A DNA stretch of 44,923 bases from Bradyrhizobium sp. (lineage in GTDB: Bacteria > Pseudomonadota > Alphaproteobacteria > Rhizobiales > Xanthobacteraceae), in NCBI RefSeq assembly GCF_019244115.1, contig NZ_JAFATE010000314.1, positions 1 through 44,923 of the forward strand. Direction: 5' to 3'. Below, in pieces: positions 9,649 through 19,041 of this stretch. Under the pieces are notes generated by a model, which did not search any database, was not told where the DNA came from, and saw nothing but the letters and a program-made list of their open reading frames with translations. Every line of letters begins with the position of its first letter. Within the stretch, counting starts at the first letter, position 1. Made by a program: the position numbers and the translations under genes.

Positions 9649-11088
9649 TCAGCCGAGACCAGCCTGCTTGAGCTGGCGGTTGATGCTGTCGGCGAGCTTG
9701 TCGAGCCCTTCGTCGACGCTGACCTCCTTGGCGACCATCTTCTGCAGCGAGGCCGCCCATTCGGTGGTCAGATCGAAGAACAGCGGCTGCGCGGTAAAAT
9801 AGATCTTTGCGCCGGGCGCCGAGACGTCGTGCTGCTCGAGATAGCCCGGATAGGACTTTGCGATGCGGTCGCGGAACTCGCTGTCCTTCCAGACCGAGGC
9901 ACGCACCGGATTGACAAAATCCATCTTGCGGGCGCCGAACAGGTCATGCTCGGTCGAAGCCGCCCATTGCATGAAGGTCCAGGCCGCATCCTTCTGCTTG
10001 GAGAAGCTCGACATCGCCAGCGACCAGATCCAGACATTCGGCGTCGGCGCCTTGGCGGCCGGATTGGCCGCGAAGGCGGCATAGCCGAGATGGCCCTTCT
10101 CCTTGTTGTCGCCCCCGTTCATGAAGTAGCCGAGAATGTCGGCATCGAAGATCATGCCGGAGGCGCCGGCGCCGAGATCGGTGCCGACCTGGTACCAGGT
10201 GTAGGTCGACCAGTTCTTTGGTCCCGACTGCTGGATCATCCTGACCCATTTCTCGTGGAAATCCTTCGAGGCCTTGGTGTTCATGGCGGCCTTCAGCTTG
10301 CCGCCCTCCATCACAAAATCCTTTTGGCCGAAATTCGAATAGGCCGACAGGAAGCCCGGATGGATGGTCGCCCATGAGCGCGAGCCGCGCACGCCGACAC
10401 CATAGGGCCCGCCGGCATCCTTGGTGATCTTGGCCGCGACCTCGATCATCTCGTCGAGATTTTGCGGCGGCTTGACGCCGACCTTCTCGAAGATGGTGCG
10501 GTTGTAGGTGATGTTGTTGAGCTCATACCCCCAGGGAATGCACCATTGCTTGGCCTTGCCGGAGCCGAGCTCGGAGCCGGCGACGCCGTCCCACGCCGTC
10601 GAGGCGCGCAGGCCCGGCAGCACGTCATCCCAGGCGAAGGCCGGATTGGTTTTCGCGCCATCCTTGATGTAGGTGTTGAGGTCCTCGATCCACCCGGCGG
10701 GGCCGTAGGTCCAGGTCATGTACGCGCCGGTCATGAACGCGTCGTATTGGTCCGATTTCGACGACAGCGCCGCGGTGACCTTGTCGAAATAGACGTCCTC
10801 CGGGAAGATGTCGTAGGAGACGTTCATTCCGGTCAGCGCCTTGAAGGCGTCGAGGTCGCCGATCATCGCATCGACGTAAGGGTGCTTGTTCAGCAGCAGC
10901 TTGATCGACTTGCCGCTCTGGCCCTTCCAGTTGAAATCCGCCGCCATCGCCCGCGACACCGAGGCTGCGAAGGCGGCATTGGCGGCGAGCCCGGCGATGC
11001 CGAGTTTGGCGGCGCCGTCCAAGAGATCGCGCCGGCTGATGCGCTTCTTGGCGTAGGAGTCGAACAGATTCTTCTCACGATCGAACAT
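9649..11088 (-). CDS. ABC transporter extracellular solute-binding protein, predicted Tat substrate
   Basis: 479 aa; N-terminus KKRISRRDLLDGAAKLGIAGLAANAAFA; located beside permeases and ATPases. Confidence 0.9.
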   Translation of the reverse strand: MFDREKNLFDSYAKKRISRRDLLDGAAKLGIAGLAANAAFAASVSRAMAADFNWKGQSGKSIKLLLNKHPYVDAMIGDLDAFKALTGMNVSYDIFPEDVYFDKVTAALSSKSDQYDAFMTGAYMTWTYGPAGWIEDLNTYIKDGAKTNPAFAWDDVLPGLRASTAWDGVAGSELGSGKAKQWCIPWGYELNNITYNRTIFEKVGVKPPQNLDEMIEVAAKITKDAGGPYGVGVRGSRSWATIHPGFLSAYSNFGQKDFVMEGGKLKAAMNTKASKDFHEKWVRMIQQSGPKNWSTYTWYQVGTDLGAGASGMIFDADILGYFMNGGDNKEKGHLGYAAFAANPAAKAPTPNVWIWSLAMSSFSKQKDAAWTFMQWAASTEHDLFGARKMDFVNPVRASVWKDSEFRDRIAKSYPGYLEQHDVSAPGAKIYFTAQPLFFDLTTEWAASLQKMVAKEVSVDEGLDKLADSINRQLKQAGLG

Positions 11089-11113
11089 TCAATCCTCTCC
11101 CTGGTTACACGTT

Positions 11114-12124
11114 TCACTTCCGACCCTTGGTTCTTCTCGTGCCGGATGTCGCCTCCGGCTTGTCACTGGCGAGCGCCTGAGCGGTCGCCTCGTCGGTGAT
11201 GAGCCCGTGCAGCATGCCGCTGCGCAGCACCGCCCGCAGCGCGGTCAGCTTGGGCAGGCCGCCCGCGATCGCCACGATGCGGTGCTTTCGCAGGTCATCC
11301 GCGCTCATGGACGTGGCCCGCGCCGACAGATCGATGTCGAGCACGCGGCCGTCCTCGTGAAAAAAATGCCCGAGCAGATCGGCGCAGGCGCCGACCCGCT
11401 TCAATTCGACGACCTCCTCCGGCTTGATCATGCCGCTGGAGACGAGAAAGCCGTCGCGGCTGATCTGGCCGATGCCGACGAACAGCAGCGAGGCCTGGCG
11501 CGCCAACGCGAAGACGTCGGCTATGCCGTATTGCTTCATCAGCACGGCGCGATCGGCGACGGAATTGGCGAATACCGGCACCGGCAGCAGATAGGCCTCG
11601 GCGCCGGTGCGTTCGGACAGGCGATGGATCACGTCGAACGGATTGGCCGCAAACTTTCGCGTCAACCCGCCGAGCAGCGAGACGAACTGCACCTCGCGCG
11701 CCGGCGTCCGCGGCAACTGCTCGATCACGGCGGCGAGCGTACGGCCATGGCCGACGCCAATGACCTTGTCGTCGCCGCGTTCGAGAATCTGGCGCAAGAA
11801 ACTTGCGCCTTCGAGCGCCAGCGCTTTTAGCGGCAGGTCGCCCTCGCCAAGGTCGGGCGCGACGCGACAGAACGCAAGCCCGAGGCGCTGGGCCAGCGTG
11901 TTTTCCAGCGCGACGCATTCCGCCACCGGTCCTTCGACGAAGACGCGGATCATGCCCTCGCGGCTGGCCCGCGCGATCAGGCGGTGCGCCTTGGTGCTCT
12001 GGATGTTCAGCCGTTCGGCGACTTCCGACTGCGTCAGCCCGGCGGCGAAATAGAGCCAGGCCGCGCGCGTCGCCAGTGACGCATCGTCGTCGATGATCGG
12101 CAGCCTGTCGGAAGACCCAGCCAT
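11114..12124 (-). CDS. SorC/DeoR-family sugar-binding transcriptional regulator (EryD-like)
   Basis: ORF 11114..12145 trimmed from TTG to ATG at 12124; N-terminal HTH AAWLYFAAGLTQSEVAERLNIQSTKAHRLIARASREG followed by a sugar-phosphate-binding type domain. Confidence 0.85.
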   Translation of the reverse strand: MAGSSDRLPIIDDDASLATRAAWLYFAAGLTQSEVAERLNIQSTKAHRLIARASREGMIRVFVEGPVAECVALENTLAQRLGLAFCRVAPDLGEGDLPLKALALEGASFLRQILERGDDKVIGVGHGRTLAAVIEQLPRTPAREVQFVSLLGGLTRKFAANPFDVIHRLSERTGAEAYLLPVPVFANSVADRAVLMKQYGIADVFALARQASLLFVGIGQISRDGFLVSSGMIKPEEVVELKRVGACADLLGHFFHEDGRVLDIDLSARATSMSADDLRKHRIVAIAGGLPKLTALRAVLRSGMLHGLITDEATAQALASDKPEATSGTRRTKGRK

Positions 12125-12139
12125 GCTGAAAACGACCGC

Positions 12140-12176
12140 TTGCAAAATTCTTCACGTCTTGCAAAAAATTGCAAAA
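12140..12176. promoter_or_regulatory. Candidate operator: three direct TTGCAAAA repeats
   Basis: TTGCAAAA at 12140, 12159 and 12169 in the divergent regulator/kinase intergenic region. Confidence 0.5.
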
Positions 12177-12282
12177 GCAGCTCCGTGCGTCAAGCCCCTG
12201 ATCATGCTGCGGCGCAACGGTGGTGGCGGCTGCCGGTCGGTGGCACCTGACCGGCTGACCGCAAAGGGCGTAGTGAAGTCGA

Positions 12283-13563
12283 ATGGCAGACCTGTTCCTC
12301 GGCATCGATATCGGCACCGGCGGCGTCCGCGCCTGTGCGATCGATGCACGCGCCGAGATCCAGGGCACGGCTGCGGCGTCCCTGCCGCCGCCGCGGCAGC
12401 AGGGCGATGCGATCGACCAGGAGCCGGAGCTTTGGTGGCAGGCGATGGTGACTGCGATCGGCAAGCTCGGCCAGGCCGTCGATCTCGGCCGCGTCACGCG
12501 CATTTCGGTCGACGGCACGTCCGGCACCTTGCTGCTGATCGATGCGGAGGGCCGGCCGCGTTCGCCTGGGTTGATGTACAACGACGCGCGCTCCGTCGCG
12601 GAGGCAGCCCGCATCGCCAAAATCGTGCCGGCGGAGAGCGGCGCGCATGGCCGCAGCAGCGCGCTGGCAAAACTGCTGCATTTGCTGGACCAGGCCGAGG
12701 CCACCGATCTCCGCCACGCCGTGCACCAAGCTGACTGGATCGCCGGCCGCCTCGCCGCTCTGCACGGCATCAGCGACGAGAACAATGCCTTGAAGCTCGG
12801 CTATGATCCGGTGACCCGCAGATGGCCGGCCTGGCTCGATCACGTCGGCGTGCCGCGCGCGCTGCTGCCAAAGGTGCTGGTGCCGGGGACATCGCTGGCG
12901 ACAATCGATCCGGCCGTCGCGCGATCATTGGGTCTGCCGCCTTCGGCCGAGATCGCGGCCGGCACCACCGACGGCGTCGCCTCCTTCCTCGCAACCGGCG
13001 CAGATCAGCCGGGCGATGCCGTCACTTCGCTCGGCACCACGCTGGTCCTCAAGCAGCTCGCAACCCAGCCCATCTTTGCCGCCGACCAGGGCGTCTACTC
13101 GCACCGCCTCGGCGAGCGCTGGCTCGCGGGCGGCGCCTCCAACACCGGCGGCGCGGCGCTGCTCGCGCATTTCACCGCAGATGAGATGGACCGCCTCACT
13201 CCACAGCTCACACCGGCGGAGCCCACCGGGCTCGACTACTATCCGCTGCCAAAGCCCGGCGAGCGTTTTCCGATCGCCGATCCTTATCTCGCGGCGCGGA
13301 TCACGCCGCGCCCCGCCGAACCGGTTCGCTTTTTTCAGGGCCTGCTCGAGGGCATCGCTGCGGTCGAGGCGCTCGCCTATCAGCGCCTGGCGCTACTCGG
13401 CGCGCACCCCCTGCGCCGCGTCATCAGCATCGGCCGCGGCGCGAAGAATGCACCATGGACGGACATCCGCCGCCGCACGCTCGGCGTTCCCGTCACGACA
13501 GCAGAACAGACGGAGGCCAGTTACGGCGCCGCGCTGCTTGCGCTTCATGGCAGCCCGCCATGA
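12283..13563 (+). CDS. FGGY-family carbohydrate kinase (short, 426 aa)
   Basis: FLGIDIGTGGVRACAID, ISVDGTSGTLLLID, AAGTTDGVASFLATG, TSLGTTLVLK. Confidence 0.83.
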   Translation: MADLFLGIDIGTGGVRACAIDARAEIQGTAAASLPPPRQQGDAIDQEPELWWQAMVTAIGKLGQAVDLGRVTRISVDGTSGTLLLIDAEGRPRSPGLMYNDARSVAEAARIAKIVPAESGAHGRSSALAKLLHLLDQAEATDLRHAVHQADWIAGRLAALHGISDENNALKLGYDPVTRRWPAWLDHVGVPRALLPKVLVPGTSLATIDPAVARSLGLPPSAEIAAGTTDGVASFLATGADQPGDAVTSLGTTLVLKQLATQPIFAADQGVYSHRLGERWLAGGASNTGGAALLAHFTADEMDRLTPQLTPAEPTGLDYYPLPKPGERFPIADPYLAARITPRPAEPVRFFQGLLEGIAAVEALAYQRLALLGAHPLRRVISIGRGAKNAPWTDIRRRTLGVPVTTAEQTEASYGAALLALHGSPP

Positions 13564-14429
13564 CGGAAGGTCCCGTCGCCATCGCCGGGCTTGGCGCCAT
13601 CGCCGACCGTTTCGATCACGTCCTGCTCGACCAATGGGGCACCCTGCACGAGGGCCGCGCGATCGCGCCCGCCGCCTATAGCTGCGTGATGAAGCTTCGC
13701 GACGCGGGCAAGCGCGTGCTGGCGCTGTCCAATTCCGGCAAGCGCGCCGAGGCCAATCAGCGCCGTCTCGCCGCGCTCGGCCTGCCAGCGGAGAGCTATG
13801 AGGGCGTGCTGTCGTCCGGCGAGGTGACGTGGAACGGACTGCGCGCGCGCGATCGCGCGCCGTTCAAGGACCTCGGCCAGGCCTGCTTTTTGATCACGCG
13901 CGACAATGACCGCTCCATCGTCGCCGGACTCGGCCTCAGCCTGGTCGACGATCTCAAACAGGCCGACTTCATCCTGCTCGGCGGGCTCGATGACGCGGCC
14001 GCAGAGCCGGAACAGTGGCGGCGCCGCCTGAGCACGGCGGCGATGCACGACGTCCCGATGCTGTGCGCCAATCCGGACCTCGTGATGTTCGGTGCCGGAG
14101 GACTGATCCCGGCGCCGGGCGCCTTGGCGGCCTTCTATCAATCGCTCGGGGGCAAGGTGAGATTCGTCGGCAAGCCGCATGCCCCGATCTTCGAAGCGGC
14201 GCTGGCGCGGCTCGGCCAGCCGGACCCTAGCCGCGTCCTCGTGGTCGGCGATTCGCTCGATCACGACGTCGCCGGCGGACGCGCGGCGGGCATGCTGACG
14301 GCGCTGATCCGCTCCGGTGTCCACCGGGCGGCGCTGGCGGACGCCGCCGATCTGCCACAGGCGATCCTTAAACTCGCCGGCTCCGAAGCGCGCACGCCGC
14401 ATTGGACACTGCAACATCTGGCCTGGTGA
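13560..14429 (+). CDS. HAD-superfamily hydrolase (TIGR01459-like)
   Basis: ORF trimmed to MTEGPVAIAG at 13560; LLDQWGTLHEG, ALSNSGKRAEAN, GKPHAPIFEAAL, VVGDSLDHDVAGGRAAGM. Confidence 0.8.
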   Translation: MTEGPVAIAGLGAIADRFDHVLLDQWGTLHEGRAIAPAAYSCVMKLRDAGKRVLALSNSGKRAEANQRRLAALGLPAESYEGVLSSGEVTWNGLRARDRAPFKDLGQACFLITRDNDRSIVAGLGLSLVDDLKQADFILLGGLDDAAAEPEQWRRRLSTAAMHDVPMLCANPDLVMFGAGGLIPAPGALAAFYQSLGGKVRFVGKPHAPIFEAALARLGQPDPSRVLVVGDSLDHDVAGGRAAGMLTALIRSGVHRAALADAADLPQAILKLAGSEARTPHWTLQHLAW

Positions 14430-14438
14430 CACCACGCA

Positions 14439-15467
14439 ATGCAGAAACCCGCTGGTATCGACGAACTCCGCCGCATGTCCGCGCGCGTCGGCAGCAACAT
14501 CCTGCTGACGCAGGCCGCCGGCGGCAATTCCTCCATCAAGCAGGACGACGTGCTCTGGGTCAAAGCCTCCGGCATGTGGCTGGCCGATGCCGAGGACAAG
14601 GAGGTCTTCGTGCCGATTTCGCTCTCCGGTGCCCGCGCCGCACTTGCCGAGGACGACGAGCGCATGCCGCTCGCACCGGGCCACCACAGCCCGCTTCGCG
14701 GATCCATCGAGACCTCGCTGCATGCGCTGATGCCGCATCCGGTCGTGCTGCACGTCCATTCCGTGAATACGATTGCATGGTCGGTGCGAACCGACGCGGC
14801 CGACAAGCTGGCCGCGCGCCTTCATGGCCTCGCCTGGCAAAGGCTCGACTATCACCACCCCGGCCTGCCGCTTGCACGCGCCGTGAGCGAAAGCCTGGCG
14901 CGGCGGCCCGCCGACGTGCTGATCCTGGGCAATCATGGCCTCGTCGTCGGCGCGCAAACCTGCGAGGCCGCGGAGGCGCTCGTCCTGGAGGTCGAGCGCC
15001 GCCTTGCGCTGCCACCGCGCAGCGCTGCGCTTGCCGACACGACCGCGCTCGCGGAGATCTGCGATGGCACGGCGTATAGCCCCGTGGCGGACCAGATCAG
15101 CCACCAGCTTGCGACCGACCGTCACAACCTTCGCCTCGTCACGTCAGGCTCGCTCTATCCGGACCACGTCATTTTCCTCGGCCCCGCCTTGCCCGCACTT
15201 GTGGGCGGCGAAACCCTGACGGCGAGACTCGCACACACCGCGAGGGCCGGTTTGCCCGCGCCGATCGCCATGCTGATCCCCGGCAAGGGCATCGTCATCC
15301 GCAACGACGCCAATGCGGCCGCGCAGGCGATGCTGAGCTGCCTCGTGCTGGTTGCGAGCCGCCTGCCGTTGCGGGCACAGATCAAATACCTGCCCGCAAA
15401 GGCCGAGCAGGCCCTGCTCAACTGGGACGCCGAGCGTTACCGTCAACAGATGACGGCAAGTCGCTGA
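14439..15467 (+). CDS. Class II aldolase/adducin family protein (second copy)
   Basis: 342 aa; QAAGGNSSIKQDD, VLHVHSVNTIAW, LILGNHGLVVGAQT. Confidence 0.8.
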   Translation: MQKPAGIDELRRMSARVGSNILLTQAAGGNSSIKQDDVLWVKASGMWLADAEDKEVFVPISLSGARAALAEDDERMPLAPGHHSPLRGSIETSLHALMPHPVVLHVHSVNTIAWSVRTDAADKLAARLHGLAWQRLDYHHPGLPLARAVSESLARRPADVLILGNHGLVVGAQTCEAAEALVLEVERRLALPPRSAALADTTALAEICDGTAYSPVADQISHQLATDRHNLRLVTSGSLYPDHVIFLGPALPALVGGETLTARLAHTARAGLPAPIAMLIPGKGIVIRNDANAAAQAMLSCLVLVASRLPLRAQIKYLPAKAEQALLNWDAERYRQQMTASR

Positions 15468-15487
15468 GAACAGATTGGGATTTCCGA

Positions 15488-15598
15488 CGTCATCGCCCGG
15501 CTCGACCGGGCGATCCAGTACGCGGCGGCTCATCAGCTCGAGCACTGCCGTCTCTGGAATACTGGATGCCCCGCTTAAAGCGGGGCACGACAGCGGAG
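15488..15598. repeat. Palindromic dispersed-repeat-like (REP/MITE-like) element
   Basis: Nested stems: TCGCCCGG-CTCGA-CCGGGCGA (15493-15513), ATCCAGTA/TACTGGAT (15513-15520/15560-15567), GCCCCGC-TTAAA-GCGGGGC (15568-15586). Confidence 0.7.
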
Positions 15599-16056
15599 AG
15601 ATATTGAAGCAGCTCAAGTTTGGGCCTGGCTCCCATGTCCTCCGCAAAGCGCAGCAAGTATCCGTCGGGGTCCTGGACCAGGAATTGCCGGCTGCCTTTT
15701 TCCTGATTTCCGATCCGATACCACGCGACGTGACAGTCCCGAAACAGCGGCCAATTTGCCCGCGCGAGTGCATTGAGCAGCGGGTCGACAGAGGCCACGA
15801 ACATCTGGAAATTGATGCCACGTCCCAAGGGGCACTCGAGATGGCCGGTTTCCCAGTTGCCATTGTGCTGGCACAGCATGATCTGCGATCCCTGCAGCTC
15901 GAGATAGAGAAAGCCGTTCTCCGGCCGCTGATACGCGATCTGAAAACCAAGAATGTCGCACCAGAACTGCTTGCTCTTCGCCAGATCGAAGACGTCGAGC
16001 TCGGGGACGAGCGGTGCGAACCCGCCTGTCGGCATTCGGTCCAGTGAATTTTCCAT
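15490..16056 (-). CDS. VOC/glyoxalase-bleomycin-resistance-like protein
   Basis: 188 aa; PELDVFDLAKSKQFWCDILGFQIAYQR, FLVQDPDGYLLRFAED; its C-terminus reads through the palindromic repeat. Confidence 0.8.
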   Translation of the reverse strand: MENSLDRMPTGGFAPLVPELDVFDLAKSKQFWCDILGFQIAYQRPENGFLYLELQGSQIMLCQHNGNWETGHLECPLGRGINFQMFVASVDPLLNALARANWPLFRDCHVAWYRIGNQEKGSRQFLVQDPDGYLLRFAEDMGARPKLELLQYLSAVVPRFKRGIQYSRDGSARADEPPRTGSPGRAGR

Positions 16057-16195
16057 TTGCTGCTGCTCCGTGCACGGGCAAGGCTAGACCAAGCGCGCCG
16101 GAAGCAAAAGCGGACCATCAAAGCGTGCCCCGATCAGGCGCGCATCGCGGCCGCAATCGCGACGCTCCGCTCGTTGCGACGAGCCAGGCGGCCGA

Positions 16196-18292
16196 TCAGC
16201 GGGCGCAATATTGCCGCGGGCCGCCCGAATAGGGCTGGTAGGTGCAATCCGATGATCGGAACGAGTGATAAAACTGCTCGCAGGCCGCAACGTTGCACTG
16301 GCCGCCATGCGACTCGGCAGAGGCCGGCGCGAGGCTTCCATCGGCGGCCGCCGCGCGATCCTGGTCCGATGCGATGGCGCGCTCGGGCGAGGTCCCGCCG
16401 CTGGACTGTCCGACCGTCGTTGCCGGCGCGCCGGATGCCGGCGAATTGACATCAACCGCCGCTATCTGCTCCGCCTGCTCCACAAAATCCTTCCAGATTT
16501 TTGCAGGCAGCGAGCCGCCCGTCACACGGTTCATCGGGGTGTGGTCGTCATTGCCGACCCAGACGCCGACGACGAGATGGTCGTCGAAGCCGATGAACCA
16601 GGCGTCCCGATAGTCCTGCGCCGTCCCGGTCTTGCCCGCGGCAAAGCCCTGCAGCGCCGCCGCACGCCCGGTGCCGTGCTCGACCACGCCGCGCAACAGT
16701 GCGATCAATTGGGACTGGTACTGTCCCAGACTGTGCTGCGTCGTGCCGGACGCATCGGCCGGCACGTCGCCCTTCTCGGTCACGAGCGCCGCAATGCCGC
16801 GCGGGCTGACGGGGGCCTGTCCGGCGCGGACGGCAGCATAAGCCGAGGTCAGATCGAGCAGCGTCACCTCGTTGCTGCCGAGCGCAAGGCTCGGATTGTT
16901 CTTCAGTGGGGCCCGCAGGCCGAGGTCGCGCGCCGCTGATATCACCTCGCCGATGCCGACCTGCTGCGCCAGGCGCACGGCGGCGTCGTTGAGCGAATCG
17001 GCAAAGGCATCCGCAAGCGTCACCTCGCCGCGGTGACGATGCCCATAGTTCTTGGGCTGCCAGCCGCGGATGTCGATCGGGGCGTCGAGCACCGTGTCAT
17101 CAGGCGTGTAACCCTGGCGCAGCGCGGCGTAATAGTCGAACAGCTTGAATGCCGAGCCGGGCTGCCGCTCGGCATCGACGGCGCGGTTGTATTGGCTCGA
17201 ATCGTAGTTTCGGCCGCCGACCATCGCGAGCACCGCGCCGTTGGGCCGCATCGCAACGAGCGCCGCCTGGCCAGCGTTCTTCTCGCCGCCAGATTTGGCC
17301 AGTGTCGATTGCACGATGTTTTGGGCCAGCTCCTGCAAACGCAGATCGAGTGTCGTCCGCAGGCGAACGGTGCCGCCGCTGGCCGGTATGATCGGCGCAG
17401 CCTTGTTGTAGACCCAGTCCGCGAACCAGCCGGTCGACGCCGGCGCGCTCTCGCCGGCCACGGGCGTCGCCGGATGCAGCTTTGCGACCAGCGCGTCCTC
17501 CTCGGTCAGCTTGCCGTTGGCCACCATCGCATCGATCACGCTGGTCGCCCGCTTGCGTGCGGCGCCAAGATCGTGGAATGGGTCGTCATGACTCGGCGCG
17601 TTGATCATGCCGGCCAGCATGGCCGCCTCGGCGAGGCTCAAATGGTCGACCGTCTTGCCGAAATACACCTTCGCGGCCGCTGGAAATCCGACGGTCCCCG
17701 AGCCGAGATAGACGTTGTTCAGATAGCTCGTGAGGATCTCGTCCTTGGTCAGGTGATGCTCGATCCACAGTGACATCGCCGCTTCCTGGATCTTGCGCTT
17801 GTAGGTTCGCTGCGGACCGAGAAAGAGAATTTTCACCAGCTGCTGCGTGATCGTGCTGCCGCCCGCCACCACCCTGCCGGCCTCGCTGTTCGCCCGGAAC
17901 GCCCGCACCATCGAGAGCGGATCGACGCCGTGATGCCGATAGAAGCGGCGGTCCTCGATGCTGAGCACCGCGTCGATGACGGTGGCGGGCATGTCCTTCA
18001 CCGCCACCGGCGCCAGCTGCAGGTTACCCTTGCGGAACAGGTCGTGCCCGTCGGCCGAGGTCATCACGATCACGCGCCGCGACGTCACCTCCGCTGCCGT
18101 CGGCCACGGGAACGCGACCAGGAACCCCGCTGCGATGCTCGCCGCCACGATGAAGACGAGACAGAGAAGCGTGGCGACGACATATCCCCATCGCGGCCGC
18201 CCCGCGCTCCTTCTGCCGCCCTCTCCCGGATCCGGATTGCTGGCCAAAGGCTCCCTGGAATCGACGGCATTGGCGATGGGTTCGTCGGGCAT
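16196..18292 (-). CDS. Bifunctional penicillin-binding protein 1 (GT51 transglycosylase + transpeptidase)
   Basis: GT51 [31 protein letters not shown]; transpeptidase QPGSAFKLF and [17 protein letters not shown]. Alternative GTG start at 18331. Confidence 0.9.
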   Translation of the reverse strand: MPDEPIANAVDSREPLASNPDPGEGGRRSAGRPRWGYVVATLLCLVFIVAASIAAGFLVAFPWPTAAEVTSRRVIVMTSADGHDLFRKGNLQLAPVAVKDMPATVIDAVLSIEDRRFYRHHGVDPLSMVRAFRANSEAGRVVAGGSTITQQLVKILFLGPQRTYKRKIQEAAMSLWIEHHLTKDEILTSYLNNVYLGSGTVGFPAAAKVYFGKTVDHLSLAEAAMLAGMINAPSHDDPFHDLGAARKRATSVIDAMVANGKLTEEDALVAKLHPATPVAGESAPASTGWFADWVYNKAAPIIPASGGTVRLRTTLDLRLQELAQNIVQSTLAKSGGEKNAGQAALVAMRPNGAVLAMVGGRNYDSSQYNRAVDAERQPGSAFKLFDYYAALRQGYTPDDTVLDAPIDIRGWQPKNYGHRHRGEVTLADAFADSLNDAAVRLAQQVGIGEVISAARDLGLRAPLKNNPSLALGSNEVTLLDLTSAYAAVRAGQAPVSPRGIAALVTEKGDVPADASGTTQHSLGQYQSQLIALLRGVVEHGTGRAAALQGFAAGKTGTAQDYRDAWFIGFDDHLVVGVWVGNDDHTPMNRVTGGSLPAKIWKDFVEQAEQIAAVDVNSPASGAPATTVGQSSGGTSPERAIASDQDRAAAADGSLAPASAESHGGQCNVAACEQFYHSFRSSDCTYQPYSGGPRQYCAR

Positions 18293-18369
18293 GTCACTCG
18301 TTCCGCCAGATGTCAGGGAGGAACCGCCCACCTGGTGATGGACCAGGCCCAGGCCGGCGGGCGGAGGCC

Positions 18370-18395
18370 AACGCTAGATGCGCCGCGGGAGTTCC
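18370..18395 (-). promoter_or_regulatory. Candidate EcfG-type promoter upstream of the PBP gene
   Basis: On the minus strand GGAAC-N17-CGTT (18395-18391 / 18373-18370). Confidence 0.45.
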
Positions 18396-18485
18396 CGCAG
18401 TTGCAAACGGATGCTTCACGACTGCACGGGGAACGGCGCGCCCGACAACGAGCGGCGGGCGGTCATTTTGCCGACGGCGACGCAG

Positions 18486-19037
18486 TTAGGAAGCCGCGGC
18501 GCGCGAGGGCAGCCGCCGGGCCGCGCCTTTCGCCATCGCGATCCCTTTGGGAAAGCCGCTGCGATCGGGGTAAAGCCGCCGCCTGCCCCGCTTCGGGTCG
18601 TGCTGCACGGCGAGGTCCTGGGCGCTTCTGACGTCGAGCATGGTGACGGCGCCCACCATCAACAGGGCCAGCACGACATTGCCCTTGCGCGGATTGTCGA
18701 AGCGCAGGGCCGCCAGCAGCGCCAGGATATCGAGGCCATCGCCGGCGATGCGGCTTTTCAGACCGGCCTGCTTGTCGACTGAAAGCGACATCACGCCGGC
18801 CATGATTTCGCGCACGCCGAAGACGCGAATCAGACCCTCTCTGCCGCGCATCCCCAGCGCACGCGTCAGGCGACGTGCAGCAAGCAGTTCGACCGTGCCG
18901 AGCCCGATGCTGAACCAGCCGAGCGCACGCGCCATCCGGTCCGCCGGGGTCCGAACGCTTGGACCGGAGCTGACGATTTTCGGATCACCCTTCGATCTCG
19001 CAACATTGGCCAAGAAATTCATCGCAACAACTCGCAT
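18486..19037 (-). CDS. Hypothetical protein with hydrophobic segments
   Basis: 183 aa ORF directly downstream (4-bp gap) of the Zn-ADH; segments such as LALLAALRF and VVLALLMVGAVTML. Confidence 0.65.
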   Translation of the reverse strand: MRVVAMNFLANVARSKGDPKIVSSGPSVRTPADRMARALGWFSIGLGTVELLAARRLTRALGMRGREGLIRVFGVREIMAGVMSLSVDKQAGLKSRIAGDGLDILALLAALRFDNPRKGNVVLALLMVGAVTMLDVRSAQDLAVQHDPKRGRRRLYPDRSGFPKGIAMAKGAARRLPSRAAAS

Positions 19038-19041
19038 GGTT

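Noticed and set aside
11295-12785. 496-aa minus-strand ORF spanning the regulator and divergent promoter
   Set aside because: Out-of-frame overlap of the SorC-type regulator, crossing the promoter and the start of the divergent kinase; no motifs.
13545-15125. 526-aa minus-strand ORF
   Set aside because: Antisense to the HAD and aldolase genes; low-complexity Arg/Gln/Ala-rich composition.
15488-15598. CRISPR-like array from the repeated palindromes
   Set aside because: Single compound palindromic element, no regularly spaced repeats and no cas genes in the window.
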